Assembly: GCF_009858335.1 (NCBI RefSeq)
Contig: NZ_VMSE01000001.1
Span: forward strand, 930,001-994,000
Length of the DNA stretch: 64,000 nucleotides
Direction of reading: 5' to 3'
DNA from: Methylovorus glucosotrophus
GTDB lineage: Bacteria > Pseudomonadota > Gammaproteobacteria > Burkholderiales > Methylophilaceae
Shown here: one piece after another, positions 43,768 through 53,222 of the stretch
Layout of the letters: each line of letters opens with the position of its first letter
Position numbering within the stretch: the stretch's first letter is position 1
Position numbers and translations under genes: made by a program
The notes under the pieces: generated by a model
Databases searched by the model: none
Told to the model about the DNA's origin: nothing
What the model saw: only the letters and a program-made list of their open reading frames with translations

Positions 43768-44204
43768 GCAGGACTCCCCGACTTCTTGTTATTGGTTGAT
43801 CGCATACACCATGCGCCAGCCTTGCATCATAGTCAGCGAGGCGGTCGGGCAAAGGCTGAAACAGAACGGATTTTGGCGGTTTGTTTATGCGTATAGAGCC
43901 TGAGACCACGCAAGTGGCCGCGATGTGGGTATCTTCATCGCTTGATTAACTCCTGATAGTGATGGTGAAAACGTCATCGCCGTGGCCTGCAAATGCTGCG
44001 GTGCAGGCAAGCTGGCAAATCGAGGGTATATAGGCACGGAGCGTGCCATGTTTAAGCTTGTTTTAAATCAATAAGTTATTAATTTTTATGCAAAAATGAC
44101 TTGCTGGTTGACCAGCAGGATGACGAATGGGTGTTGATGGGAAAGCAGGTTTTAGACGGGGCTGTAGCGGTGCCAGCCCCTCTTCAGGAAAAGCGACGGA
44201 TGAT
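43768..44204. other. Intergenic region
   Basis: A 437-base gap between two minus-strand genes. It contains hairpins at 44033-44047 (GGCACG/CGTGCC), 44102-44117 (TGCTGGT/ACCAGCA) and 44158-44180 (listed as a terminator), plus an AT-rich stretch near 44060-44095 that may hold the promoter of the gene at 43360. No gene is supported. Confidence 0.5.
44158..44180 (-). terminator. Hairpin downstream of the DUF2214 gene
   Basis: GGGGCTG / CAGCCCC with a 9-base loop, 24 bases past the stop on the minus strand. Confidence 0.5.
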
Positions 44205-44642
44205 TTATTGTGCCAGGCCTATCCCTCGCGCCATCAGCACCGCCAGCAATGGAATAATCAGCAGCAGCAACATTTCCAGGCGGATGACCATGATGATGCT
44301 TTTGGGCACGCTGATACTGGCCGCCGTGCTGTTTCGATGGCGCAACAGGAACAGCGTGGGGTGGATGGACAGCAGGCCGATCAGCACGAATAGCGTCACT
44401 TTGGCATGGAAGACGGGATTGGCAGTGTAAAACGCCGCGGGCTTGCCAACAGCAAAGGCGAGCAGCAAGCCTGTGATCAGAATCACGCCAGCGGATATGC
44501 CGTAAATCAGATCAATCAGGGCGACCTTTTTCAACGCTTCGGCGGACATGTCGGCCTTGAGCTGCATATGCTCGACCATGAGGGATGAAGCGAGCACCAG
44601 AATGCCGATGAAGTGCAGGTATTTGACGATGACGTAACTCAT
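44205..44642 (-). CDS. DUF2214-family membrane protein
   Basis: 145 residues with four hydrophobic helices and a short loop between each. The pattern YLHFIGILVLASSLMVEH, DLIYGISAGVILITGL and NPVFHAKVTLFVLIGLLSIHPT matches DUF2214, a family of small four-helix inner-membrane proteins of unknown role with conserved His residues that may bind heme or metal (inference). It stands alone. Confidence 0.8.
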   Translation of the reverse strand: MSYVIVKYLHFIGILVLASSLMVEHMQLKADMSAEALKKVALIDLIYGISAGVILITGLLLAFAVGKPAAFYTANPVFHAKVTLFVLIGLLSIHPTLFLLRHRNSTAASISVPKSIIMVIRLEMLLLLIIPLLAVLMARGIGLAQ

Positions 44643-44763
44643 GCTGAAGGCCTTTTGCGTAAATGAATGTTGCGAAAAAATCAGGTGTCATTGATCTGAA
44701 GGTGATCGTACTGCGCAATGTGGCAGCTTAATGCAAACACCAGCGCGGATGATGGTTTTTACA

Positions 44764-45210
44764 CTAGGGGCAATAACGATTGAGCAGGTCACTCATGGGG
44801 CTGCTTGCCGTGATGGCTGTGCCCATGATGGCGTTCTCTGCCTGCTCTGGGCCAGTCACTGGCACGCCCTTGACGGTATGCGGGCCTGACCATACTTCCC
44901 TGCCGGTCTGGTCAAAATAGCGATGCCATTCCGGCCACCATTCTTCTTCGCCACAGCTTAAAAACACGCGCATTTCGCTGGTGTAGTAGCGATAGGTTTT
45001 GCCTTCGATGGTCTCGGTCTGCGGCGCTTTGCACTCGGTGCGAAAGGTGATGCGCAGGTATTGATCCTTATCCAGCGTGACTTTTTCTACCATAGTGTTG
45101 CTGAAGACCTGGCAGCCATCCGGATTCTGGCCAAACGCCTGCCAGGCGGGTCCAGCGGCGAGAAGCAGGGGGCTGAAAAGACACAGGCAAAGCAGGGCAA
45201 TGACGCGCAT
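44764..45210 (-). CDS. Secreted hypothetical protein, possibly surface-adhesin-E-like
   Basis: About 148 residues from the ATG at 45210, preceded by AGGAAA; a start nine codons upstream is less likely. It has a signal peptide (MRVIALLCLCLFSPLLLAAG). The mature part has four to five Cys (GCQVF, RTECKA, VFLSCGEEEW, NRYCP) and a Trp-rich centre (WWPEWHRYFD). The tail and general pattern resemble the surface-adhesin protein E family of small beta-proteobacterial periplasmic proteins, but this is a weak guess. It may be cotranscribed with tpm just upstream. Confidence 0.65.
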   Translation of the reverse strand: MRVIALLCLCLFSPLLLAAGPAWQAFGQNPDGCQVFSNTMVEKVTLDKDQYLRITFRTECKAPQTETIEGKTYRYYTSEMRVFLSCGEEEWWPEWHRYFDQTGREVWSGPHTVKGVPVTGPEQAENAIMGTAITASSPMSDLLNRYCP

Positions 45211-45239
45211 GACAGGTTTCCTGATACTGATAGGCAATT

Positions 45240-45887
45240 TTAAACGGGTGTCTGGCGGCTCAATCGCCAGACATGTTCCTGCGCCGGAACGCGGCCTTTG
45301 AAGCCACCGGCAACTTCCGGGCTTTCTAAAAGTTCAAGCGTGTACTGCGACTGGTAATGCTGTTTTACCTCGGCATCTTCTACGGAAAACGGCGGGCCGG
45401 ATAATTGCGACTGCTCGTAAACGTAGCAGATGAGCAGTTGCGGCGCCGCGTGGCTGATGGCCGTCAGATGCGCGGCGTATTTCTCCCGCAGTGGCGCGGG
45501 CAGGGCAACCAGGGCAGCGCGGTCATAAATGGCATCTACCTGGCCCAGGATATCAGCCGTGACATCAAAAATATCCCCGACAAAAATATCGATATGCTCC
45601 GCGTGGTAGTGTCTGAGTTGGCCCCGCTGCGTGATTTCCGGGGTGAGCTTTAGCTCGGCGAATAATTGTGTGACAGCCAATTCACTCAACTCGGCCCCGG
45701 CCACGCGTAAGCCCTGATTCAGCAGCCAGTGAATATCCAGCGTTTTGCCACAGAGCGGGATAAACACGCGCGATTGCGGGGCCAGCGACAGGCTGGGCAA
45801 ATGCTTTACCAGCAAGGCATTGGCGCTTGCTTCATGAAAGCCGATCTCGTTTCTTTCCCAGCGCTGATGCCAAAAGCTGGCTTCCAT
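45240..45887 (-). CDS. tpm: Thiopurine S-methyltransferase
   Basis: A 215-residue SAM-dependent methyltransferase. The start (FWHQRWERNEIGFHE), the glycine-free SAM site typical of TPMT (VFIPLCGKTLDIHWL), and DAIYDRAALVALP are all close to bacterial TPMT, which methylates thiopurines and, in some bacteria, selenite or tellurite. AAAGGG precedes the start. The physiological substrate is unknown. Confidence 0.92.
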   Translation of the reverse strand: MEASFWHQRWERNEIGFHEASANALLVKHLPSLSLAPQSRVFIPLCGKTLDIHWLLNQGLRVAGAELSELAVTQLFAELKLTPEITQRGQLRHYHAEHIDIFVGDIFDVTADILGQVDAIYDRAALVALPAPLREKYAAHLTAISHAAPQLLICYVYEQSQLSGPPFSVEDAEVKQHYQSQYTLELLESPEVAGGFKGRVPAQEHVWRLSRQTPV

Positions 45888-45928
45888 ATCATCCCTTTGT
45901 GGTGGTGGCGGGTGTGATGGCCGCTTGA

Positions 45929-46270
45929 TCAGGCCTTTTTAACAAATTCCGATTTCAGTTTCATGGCACCTACGCCATCAATCTTGCAGTCGATATTGTG
46001 GTCGCTATCGACCAGACGGATGTTCTTGACCTTGGTGCCGACCTTGACCACCAGTGAGGAGCCTTTGACTTTCAGGTCCTTGATCACGGTGACGGTATCG
46101 CCATCTGCCAGCAAATTGCCATTGGCATCATGCACGACCAGGCCATCGGCTGCGGTAGGGGCTGCCTCACCGGGCGTCCATTCATGGCCGCATTCCGGGC
46201 AGACCAGCATATTGCGGTCTTCATAGCCGTAGATGGAACTGCATTGGGGACAGGGAGGGATTTGACTCAT
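45929..46270 (-). CDS. PhnA/YjdM-like zinc-ribbon protein
   Basis: 113 residues with an N-terminal zinc ribbon (CPQC near residue 7 and CPEC near 24) and a C-terminal beta domain ([26 protein letters not shown]). It matches the YjdM/PhnA alkylphosphonate-utilisation-associated family. Despite the name, the molecular role is not settled. It is near but separate from the ETF-QO gene. Confidence 0.9.
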   Translation of the reverse strand: MSQIPPCPQCSSIYGYEDRNMLVCPECGHEWTPGEAAPTAADGLVVHDANGNLLADGDTVTVIKDLKVKGSSLVVKVGTKVKNIRLVDSDHNIDCKIDGVGAMKLKSEFVKKA

Positions 46271-46341
46271 GTTGGATCTCTTATCGTTTTGATTTTATGG
46301 GGTTGATGGTATGTGGCATCTATGCAGTCATTAGAGCGTGG

Positions 46342-46374
46342 ACAGGGATGGCGCGGCATCACCGCCATCCCTGT
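46342..46374 (-). terminator. 12-bp hairpin downstream of the ETF-QO gene
   Basis: ACAGGGATGGCG / CGCCATCCCTGT, 9-base loop, 11 bases past the stop on the minus strand. No T-tract. Confidence 0.65.
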
Positions 46375-46385
46375 TGCGAACATGC

Positions 46386-48035
46386 CTACATATTCACATA
46401 GTTGGGCCCGCCGCCGCCTTCCGGCGTTACCCACACGATATTCTGCGTCGGGTCCTTGATGTCGCAGGCTTTGCAATGGATGCAATTGGCGGCGTTGATC
46501 TGCAGGCGCGGATCGGTGTTTTCTTCCACGATCTCATACACCCCCGCCGGGCAATAGCGTTGCTCCGGGGCGTCGTATTTGGCGAGGTTCACGGTGATGG
46601 GCACCGAAGCATCTTTCAGCGTCAGGTGAACTTGCTGGTCTTCATCGTGCTGCACGTTGGAGAGGAAGATGGACGACAGGCGATCAAAGGTCAGCACGCC
46701 GTCGGGTTTCGGGTAGGCGATGCGCGTGGCCTGGTCTTTGGTTTGCAGGCATTCGTTGTCGGCCTTGCCGTGCTTGAGTGTCCATGGCGTGCGAATGCCA
46801 GCGCGGGCGAGCCACATTTCAAAGCCGCCATAAGCCGAGCCGAGCAGGCTGCCAAAGCGCGAGAGGGCAGGCTTGACGTTACGCACGGCGTCGAGGTCTT
46901 GCCAGATCCAGGAGGCGCGCAGTTTTTCCTGATAGCTGCTGAGAATGTCGTGCGAGCGTTCGCTGCCCAGGGCTTCAAATACGGATTCGGCGGCCAGCAT
47001 GCCGGATTTCATGGCATTGTGGCTGCCCTTGATGCGGGGCACATTCACCAGGCCCGCTGCGCAGCCGATCAGCGCGCCACCGGGGAACACCAGCGTGGGC
47101 AGCGATTGCAGGCCACCTTCGTTGATGGTGCGTGCGCCATAGCTGATGCGCTTGGCGCCTGCCAGCATGGGGGCGATTTTCGGGTGCGTCTTGAAGCGCT
47201 GGAATTCCTCAAACGGGCTAAGGTACGGGTTGCTGTAATTCAGATGCACCACATAGCCGATGGCGGCGATATTGTCTTCGAGGTGATAGATGAAGGCGCC
47301 GCCACCAGTGTCGTTGTCCAGCGGCCAGCCTTGTGCGTGCATGACCAGCCCCGCCTTGTGCTGGCTGGGGTCAAGCTGCCATAGCTCCTTGAAGCCGATG
47401 CCGTACTTTTGCGGTTCGGCCTTGTCGCGCAGCTGAAATTGCTGCTCCAGCTTGCGGGTGAGCGAGCCGCGGGTGCCTTCGGCAATCAGGGTGTAGTGGG
47501 CATGCAACTCCATGCCGGGCGCGAAGCCAGGCTTTTCGGTGCCATCGCGTGCCACGCCCATGTCGCCGGTGACGACGCCCTTAAGCGCGCCGGATTCGTC
47601 ATACAGGAGGTCGTAGCCGGTAAAGCCAGGGTAGATTTCCACGCCCAGCGCTTCGGCCTGCTCGCCCAGCCAGCGCGTGAGGTTACCCAGGCTGATGATG
47701 TAATTGCCGTGGTTGCTCATGAGCGGCGGCAGCAGTTTTTCCGGAATGGTAAAGCCGCCTTTTTCTGTCAGAAACAGAAAGTGATCTTCGCTCACAGGGG
47801 TGTGCAAGGGTGCGCCCAGGGCTTTCCAGTCGGGGAAGAGTTCATTCAATGCGATGGGGTCGATGACCGCGCCCGAAAGAATATGGGCGCCCACTTCGCT
47901 GCCTTTTTCCAGGATGCAGATACTGATTTCGCGTTCTTCGGCGGCGGCCAGTTGCTTGAGGCGGATGGCGGCAGAGAGCCCGGCCGGGCCTGCGCCAACA
48001 ATCAGTACATCGTAATTCATGACATCGCGTTGCAT
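46386..48035 (-). CDS. Electron transfer flavoprotein-ubiquinone oxidoreductase (ETF-QO)
   Basis: 549 residues, the length of the family. N-terminal FAD-binding motif VGAGPAGLSAAIRLK; quinone-binding and membrane-surface segment in the middle; C-terminal [4Fe-4S] cluster ligands in NAANCIHCKACDIKDP with an upstream Cys (CPAG). It takes electrons from reduced ETF (made by the etfBA genes just beyond the lysR gene) and passes them to ubiquinone. Its gene follows lysR on the same strand after 38 bases. Confidence 0.95.
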   Translation of the reverse strand: MQRDVMNYDVLIVGAGPAGLSAAIRLKQLAAAEEREISICILEKGSEVGAHILSGAVIDPIALNELFPDWKALGAPLHTPVSEDHFLFLTEKGGFTIPEKLLPPLMSNHGNYIISLGNLTRWLGEQAEALGVEIYPGFTGYDLLYDESGALKGVVTGDMGVARDGTEKPGFAPGMELHAHYTLIAEGTRGSLTRKLEQQFQLRDKAEPQKYGIGFKELWQLDPSQHKAGLVMHAQGWPLDNDTGGGAFIYHLEDNIAAIGYVVHLNYSNPYLSPFEEFQRFKTHPKIAPMLAGAKRISYGARTINEGGLQSLPTLVFPGGALIGCAAGLVNVPRIKGSHNAMKSGMLAAESVFEALGSERSHDILSSYQEKLRASWIWQDLDAVRNVKPALSRFGSLLGSAYGGFEMWLARAGIRTPWTLKHGKADNECLQTKDQATRIAYPKPDGVLTFDRLSSIFLSNVQHDEDQQVHLTLKDASVPITVNLAKYDAPEQRYCPAGVYEIVEENTDPRLQINAANCIHCKACDIKDPTQNIVWVTPEGGGGPNYVNM

Positions 48036-48073
48036 GGTGGTCTTTCAGTTAAATCAGTATTTAAATCAAAATG

Positions 48074-49000
48074 CTATTTGATAATGGGTAAGGCAATCTG
48101 GTCGCTGCGCCCGGCATCCACGGTAAACGCCCGGCAGTAATCCAGAAAGGCGCGGATGCTGGCGGTGAGGTACTTTTTGCGGTGCCAGACAAACATGAAC
48201 TGGCGACGCAGATCCAGCTCGGGCATCTCAATCGGCACCAGGCTGCCGCGCCGGAAGGCATCGCGCAGCGCCAGGCGCGAGATGCAGCCTATACCAAGGC
48301 CGGATTCCACCGCGCGTTTGATGGCTTCGGTATGTTCCAGCGTCAGGCGTATTTTAAGCCTAGATTGATGATGGCGCATCGCATGGTCAAAAGTTTCGCG
48401 GGTGCCGGAGCCCACTTCCCGCAAAATCCAGGTCTCTTCCAGCAGGTCTTCCAGGCTGACGCCGGGCTTGTTGGCCAAGGGGTGATCGGGGGCGCAGAAC
48501 ACCACCAGTTCGTCATCCAGCCACGGCTCCACGGCAAGGTCGGGGTGCTGGCAATTGCCTTCGATCAGCCCCAGATCGAGGTCGTAATTGGCGACTTGCT
48601 GCAAAATTGCATTGGTATTTTGTACGTGCAGCTCAATTTGGCACTCATCATGTTGTTTCATAAAGGAACCGATGAGCAGAGTTGCGATATAATTGCCGAT
48701 TGTCAATGTGGCGCCCACCCTGAGCAGACCCAGTGTGGTCTTGCCTTGCAGAACATGTTCGATTTCCGAAGCCTGATCGAGCAATGCGGCCGCCATCGGC
48801 AAAAGGCTACGCCCCAGATCGTTCAGCTTGAGCAATTTGCCAAGACGATCAAAGAACTGGCAATCAAACTGGCGCTCCAACTCGGCCAAGGCCGTGCTGG
48901 CAGCCGATTGCGACAGCGATAGCGCCTCTGCCGCCCGGGAGACATTCTCCAGGCGCGCGATGGCGACAAATACTTCCAGTTGTCTCAGGGTATAGCGCAT
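48074..49000 (-). CDS. LysR-family transcriptional regulator
   Basis: About 308 residues from the ATG at 49000; an earlier in-frame start would fall in the AT-rich divergent promoter. It has an N-terminal winged helix (LRQLEVFVAIARLENVSRAAEALSLSQSAAS; residues 5-35) and a LysR substrate-binding domain. It sits between divergent etfB and ETF-QO, so it most likely regulates the electron-transfer flavoprotein genes. The effector cannot be read from the sequence. Confidence 0.92.
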   Translation of the reverse strand: MRYTLRQLEVFVAIARLENVSRAAEALSLSQSAASTALAELERQFDCQFFDRLGKLLKLNDLGRSLLPMAAALLDQASEIEHVLQGKTTLGLLRVGATLTIGNYIATLLIGSFMKQHDECQIELHVQNTNAILQQVANYDLDLGLIEGNCQHPDLAVEPWLDDELVVFCAPDHPLANKPGVSLEDLLEETWILREVGSGTRETFDHAMRHHQSRLKIRLTLEHTEAIKRAVESGLGIGCISRLALRDAFRRGSLVPIEMPELDLRRQFMFVWHRKKYLTASIRAFLDYCRAFTVDAGRSDQIALPIIK

Positions 49001-49018
49001 ATAGGTTTTGCAGATATA

Positions 49019-49034
49019 GATTATTAATATAATC
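49019..49034. promoter_or_regulatory. Candidate LysR operator in the divergent promoter
   Basis: GATTAT, TAAT, ATAATC: a perfect AT-rich dyad in the 95-base gap between lysR and etfB. It fits the T-N11-A style site of LysR regulators. Confidence 0.55.
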
Positions 49035-49095
49035 AATTTAATAGATATTTTAGTGTCGTTTAAAATACACGGCAATACAGTCCAGGAGTATGTGC

Positions 49096-49845
49096 ATGAA
49101 AATTATGGTGGCAGTGAAGCACGTGGTGGATTACAACATCGTGCCTCGCGTCAAGCAGGATGGCTCCGACGTCGAGATCAGCGGCGTCAAGATGGGCATC
49201 AATCCCTTCGATGAAATCGCAGTGGAAGAAGCGCTGCGCCTCAAGGAAAAAGGCATCGCCACGGAAATCGTGGCCGTGTCCATCGGCGCTGAAAACAGCA
49301 AGGACACCTTGCGTCACGCGCTGGCGATGGGTGTGGACCGTGCCGTGCTGGTGCAAGCCGAAGGCAAGCTGCAGCCACTGGGTGTGGCCAAGCTGCTGAA
49401 GGCGGTGGCAGGTCGCGAGCAGCCTGACCTGATTCTGCTGGGCAAGCAGGCGATTGACGACGATGCCGGTCAGGCAGGCCAGATGCTGGCCGCCTTGCTC
49501 GGCGCGGGCCAAGGCCTATTTGCTTCTGAAATCAAGGTCAATGGCAACGAAATCGAAGTGAACCGTGAAGTGGATGGCGGTACCGAAACCGTCGCCTTGC
49601 AACTGCCCGCCATTGTGACGGCAGATTTGCGCCTCAATGAGCCGCGCTTTATCAAGCTGCCCAACATGATGATGGCCAAGAAAAAGCCGATTGACGTGAT
49701 TGCAGGCACTGAGCTGGGCGTGGACTTTGCCTCGCACCTCAGCCTGCTGAATGTTGCCGAGCCTGCCCCGCGAAAGCCCGGTGTGATACTCAACAGTGTG
49801 GCTGAGCTGGTCGAAAAACTGCGTATTGAAAAGGTATTGGCATGA
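49096..49845 (+). CDS. etfB: Electron transfer flavoprotein beta subunit
   Basis: About 249 residues from ATG 49096, seven bases after AGGAG; ATG 49090 is too close to the ribosome binding site. Family features: MKIMVAVKHVVDYN, GINPFDEIAVEEALRLKEKG, and GKQAIDDDAGQAGQMLA. The protein pairs with EtfA to carry electrons from dehydrogenases to ETF-QO. It is the first gene of an etfB-etfA-fpr operon. Confidence 0.95.
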   Translation: MKIMVAVKHVVDYNIVPRVKQDGSDVEISGVKMGINPFDEIAVEEALRLKEKGIATEIVAVSIGAENSKDTLRHALAMGVDRAVLVQAEGKLQPLGVAKLLKAVAGREQPDLILLGKQAIDDDAGQAGQMLAALLGAGQGLFASEIKVNGNEIEVNREVDGGTETVALQLPAIVTADLRLNEPRFIKLPNMMMAKKKPIDVIAGTELGVDFASHLSLLNVAEPAPRKPGVILNSVAELVEKLRIEKVLA

Positions 49846-50768
49846 GCGTATTGATTTTGGCCGAACACGATGGCCAGCATATTAAGCAATCCACCCGTCA
49901 GGCCGTGACCGCAGCGGCGGCGTGGCAACACCCTATCCACCTGCTGGTGGCAGGTGCCGATGTATCGGCTGTGGCTGCAGAAGCGGCCACTATTGCCGGT
50001 GTGGCCAAGGTAATCAAGGTGGAAGCACCGCACCTGGTGCATCTGCTGGCGGAAGATGTGGCGGCTGCTGTGCAACAGATCGCCGCTGAGTATCAGGTGA
50101 TCGTGGCTGCGCACAGCACGCTGGGCAAAGGCGTGCTGCCACGTGTAGCGGCGCTGCTGGATGTGGGCATGGTGTCGGACGTGGTCGAGATTCAGGCGCC
50201 TGCTACCTATGTGCGCCCGATCTATGCCGGCAATATTCTGGCAACCGTGCAAAGCAGCGATGCTGTGCAGGTTGTCACCGTACGCGCGACCTCGTTTGAG
50301 GCTGCTGCAAATGGTGCCAATGCGGAAATTACCAGCGCTGCTGCGCCGGCCGCATTTGCCAAGGTGCGCTGGGTGAGCGAGCAACGCAACCTGTCGGACC
50401 GTCCCGAGTTAGCCACGGCAAACGTGGTGATTTCCGGTGGCCGTAGCCTGGGTGAGCAGTTCAACACCCTGCTGGAACCAGTGGCCCACAAGCTGAATGC
50501 CGCCATTGGTGCCACCCGCGCCTGCGTGGATGCCGGCTTTGCCCCCAACGACCTCCAGGTTGGGCAGACCGGTACCGTGGTTGCGCCTGAGCTGTATATT
50601 GCGGTCGGTATTTCCGGCGCCATGCAGCATCTGGCCGGTATCAAGGATAGCAAGGTGATCGTCGCCATTAACCACGATCCCGATGCCCCGATCTTCAAGC
50701 ATGCGGATTACGGCCTCGTGGCCGACCTGTTCAAGGCCCTGCCTGAACTCAATGCCGCCCTTGGCTGA
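49842..50768 (+). CDS. etfA: Electron transfer flavoprotein alpha subunit
   Basis: 308 residues, overlapping etfB by ATGA. The C-terminal FAD-binding domain is clear: VVISGGRSLGEQF, VGQTGTVVAPELYIAVGISGAMQHL, then VAINHDPDAPIFKHADYGLVADL. The cofactor motifs are intact. With EtfB it forms the heterodimeric electron carrier. Confidence 0.95.
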   Translation: MSVLILAEHDGQHIKQSTRQAVTAAAAWQHPIHLLVAGADVSAVAAEAATIAGVAKVIKVEAPHLVHLLAEDVAAAVQQIAAEYQVIVAAHSTLGKGVLPRVAALLDVGMVSDVVEIQAPATYVRPIYAGNILATVQSSDAVQVVTVRATSFEAAANGANAEITSAAAPAAFAKVRWVSEQRNLSDRPELATANVVISGGRSLGEQFNTLLEPVAHKLNAAIGATRACVDAGFAPNDLQVGQTGTVVAPELYIAVGISGAMQHLAGIKDSKVIVAINHDPDAPIFKHADYGLVADLFKALPELNAALG

Positions 50769-50804
50769 TCGCTAATCAATTAACCATTTGAAAGATAAAG
50801 AACT

Positions 50805-51581
50805 ATGAGCGCGTTTAATACCGAAAAAGTGTTGTCGGTAAAGCATTGGAATGACAGTCTGTTTTCGTTCACCACCACGCGTGACGCTGGCCTGCGTTTT
50901 GAAAACGGCCAGTTCGTCATGATCGGCCTGCAAGTGGATGGCAAGCCGCTGATGCGTGCCTACAGTATCGCCAGCGCCAACTACGCCGAAGACCTCGAAT
51001 TCTTCAGCATCAAGGTGCCGAACGGTCCGCTGACCTCGCGCCTGCAACACCTGAAAGTCGGTGATGACATCCTGGTTGGCCGCAAGCCTACCGGCACGCT
51101 GCTGTTGTCTGACCTCAAGCCCGGCAAGAACCTCTACCTGTTGTCCACCGGTACTGGTCTCGCCCCCTTCATCTGCCTGATCCAGGATCCTGAAATCTAC
51201 GAGAAGTTTGAAAAAGTGATTCTGGTACACGGTGTACGCCGCGTGAATGACCTGGCCTACGAAGACTTCATCACCAAGGAATTGCCAGAAAACGAATACT
51301 TCGGTGAGCAGGTCAAGAACCAGCTGATCTACTACCCCACCGTGACGCGCGAGCCTTTCCGCAACGAAGGCCGCCTGACCGACCTGATGGAAAACGGCAA
51401 GCTGTTTGCCGATATCGGTCTGCCACCGCTGAACCCGGAAACCGACCGCGCCATGCTGTGCGGCAGCCCGCAAATGCTGGAAGACACCTGCCGCATTCTG
51501 GATGCCGCTGGCTTGCAGGTTTCCAAGCGTATTGGCGATCTGGGCGACTACGTGATTGAGCGTGCGTTTGCCGAGAAGTAA
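50805..51581 (+). CDS. fpr: Ferredoxin/flavodoxin-NADP+ reductase
   Basis: 258 residues, subclass II FNR. The FAD motif is RAYSIAS, the NADP-binding site STGTGLAPF, and the C-terminal segment (YVIERAFAEK) matches bacterial Fpr. It interchanges electrons between NADPH and ferredoxin or flavodoxin, and is often oxidative-stress-regulated. It lies 36 bases after etfA and before an intrinsic terminator, so it may be cotranscribed with etfBA. Confidence 0.94.
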   Translation: MSAFNTEKVLSVKHWNDSLFSFTTTRDAGLRFENGQFVMIGLQVDGKPLMRAYSIASANYAEDLEFFSIKVPNGPLTSRLQHLKVGDDILVGRKPTGTLLLSDLKPGKNLYLLSTGTGLAPFICLIQDPEIYEKFEKVILVHGVRRVNDLAYEDFITKELPENEYFGEQVKNQLIYYPTVTREPFRNEGRLTDLMENGKLFADIGLPPLNPETDRAMLCGSPQMLEDTCRILDAAGLQVSKRIGDLGDYVIERAFAEK

Positions 51582-51635
51582 GCTGCAACCAGTACTGACT
51601 TCCGTGAGCTGGCAATCTCAGTAAGCGGACAAGAA

Positions 51636-51667
51636 TAAAAAAACAGGCCTTCAAGGCCTGTTTTTTT
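51636..51667 (+). terminator. Bidirectional intrinsic terminator after fpr
   Basis: AAAAAACAGGCC, loop TTCAA, GGCCTGTTTTTT. It separates the fpr operon from the convergent ribA gene. Confidence 0.93.
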
Positions 51668-51696
51668 ATGTCTGTATGCACAAGCTAATGCGACTA

Positions 51697-52299
51697 CTAA
51701 AGATAGTGCCCCAGCTTGGTCCGCTTGGTTTGCAGGTATTCGGCGTTATTCTGGTTGGGGGTGATCAGCAGCGGTACGCGACGGCTGACGGAAATGCCTG
51801 CTGCCTGCAGGCGGGTGACTTTTTCAGGGTTGTTGGTCAGCAGCTGGATGCGTTGCAGCCCGAGGTCGCGCAGCATGGCGGCGGCCAGTTCGTAGCTGCG
51901 GGCATCAATCGGCAGGCCTTGTTCCAGATTGGCTTGTACCGTATCGCGGCCCTGGTCTTGCAGCGCATAAGCCTTGATTTTATGGGCAAGACCTATGCCA
52001 CGGCCTTCGTGTCCGCGCAGGTAGAGAATCACGCCGCAGCCGGCTTTTGAAATGGTTTCTTGCGACTTGGCGAGTTGTTCGCCGCAATCGCAACGTCTGG
52101 ATCCCAGGACATCGCCGGTCAGGCATTCGGAGTGCAGACGTACCAGCACTTCTTCCTGGCCTGGCTTCAGCTCGCCAGCGACAAGGGCCACCTGGTCTTG
52201 CAGGCCTTGCGGATCATTGTCTGATCGATAGATATGTAAGGTGAAATCCCCATGCGAGGTGGGCATGCGGGAGGTGGCGATTTTCTTGACGGTTTGCAT
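51697..52299 (-). CDS. ribA: GTP cyclohydrolase II
   Basis: 200 residues, the stand-alone bacterial form. Zinc ligands in HSECLTGDVLGSRRCDC, the catalytic YLRGHEGRGIGL and the NNPEKV motif are all present. It opens GTP to start riboflavin synthesis. It lies 20 bases after ftsX on the same strand, so it may be read from the ftsYEX transcript; no FMN riboswitch is present. Confidence 0.95.
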   Translation of the reverse strand: MQTVKKIATSRMPTSHGDFTLHIYRSDNDPQGLQDQVALVAGELKPGQEEVLVRLHSECLTGDVLGSRRCDCGEQLAKSQETISKAGCGVILYLRGHEGRGIGLAHKIKAYALQDQGRDTVQANLEQGLPIDARSYELAAAMLRDLGLQRIQLLTNNPEKVTRLQAAGISVSRRVPLLITPNQNNAEYLQTKRTKLGHYL

Positions 52300-52319
52300 A
52301 ATGAAAAAAAGATGGGGGC

Positions 52320-53222
52320 TCAGCGGCTGGATTCAAGCTTGGCAAGCGAGCGACCGACGGCGACATAGGACCCGAGCCAGCCCAGGGCGACCGGGATCAG
52401 GACAATGGCCAGGCAGACAAACGGCTGTGGCATGCCGAGATGGAAATCACTGGCATACAGGGCGGCGATGTCGGCAATCGAATAATTGAACAGCTGAATC
52501 ACGCCCGCCAGCAGCAGCAGGGCGGCAATGCCGCCGCCAAGGCCATAGACCATGCCTGCATACAGGAACGGGCGACGGATGAATCGATTGGTGGCGCCGA
52601 TCAGCTTGCTGACTTCGATCTCCTCGCGCTGCGTGACCACTTGCAGGCGGATGGTGTTGCCGATGATGGCGAGCAGGGCAAAGCCGAGCAAGCCCACCAG
52701 CACCAGCAAAGCCTTCTTGCTCAGCTCCAGGATCGCGTACAGGCGCTTGATCCAGGTGGCATCCATCTGCGCCAGTTCTACACCGGGCTGCTTTTGTATG
52801 CGGGATTGCAGGGCCTCGATTGCGGCCGGATCATGGTTGCGCGGAGCGACCTGGAATGCATCAGGCAGGGGATTCTTCTCCAGATTGATGGCGCCAGCTG
52901 TTTCCTGCTGCAGTTGTTTCCAGGCGGCATCCTTGCTGATGAACGTAACGCGGGCAACATCCTTCTGTTGGGTGAGCCATTGCTGCAGGCGTGTAACGCT
53001 GCCCGGCTCGGCATCCAGTTTCATGAAGACGCTGATTTGCGGTTCGGTGCTGATATTGCCGGTCAGGCGGTTCAGGTTATCCACGATGACAAACAGGATG
53101 GCGGGCAGGCATACGGTCACGCCCATCACGCACCACATCACCAGCGTGGCGAGCAGGCGGTGACGCATGCGACCAAATACCAGGCGCAAAGCCTGCGTGT
53201 GCTGATTTATCCAATGTTTCAT
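52320..53222 (-). CDS. ftsX: Cell division ABC-like permease FtsX
   Basis: 300 residues with four membrane helices, a large periplasmic loop between the first two, and the N-terminal cytoplasmic tail ([16 protein letters not shown]). With FtsE it forms a complex at the divisome that regulates peptidoglycan hydrolysis. Its start overlaps the ftsE stop by ATGA. Confidence 0.94.
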   Translation of the reverse strand: MKHWINQHTQALRLVFGRMRHRLLATLVMWCVMGVTVCLPAILFVIVDNLNRLTGNISTEPQISVFMKLDAEPGSVTRLQQWLTQQKDVARVTFISKDAAWKQLQQETAGAINLEKNPLPDAFQVAPRNHDPAAIEALQSRIQKQPGVELAQMDATWIKRLYAILELSKKALLVLVGLLGFALLAIIGNTIRLQVVTQREEIEVSKLIGATNRFIRRPFLYAGMVYGLGGGIAALLLLAGVIQLFNYSIADIAALYASDFHLGMPQPFVCLAIVLIPVALGWLGSYVAVGRSLAKLESSR

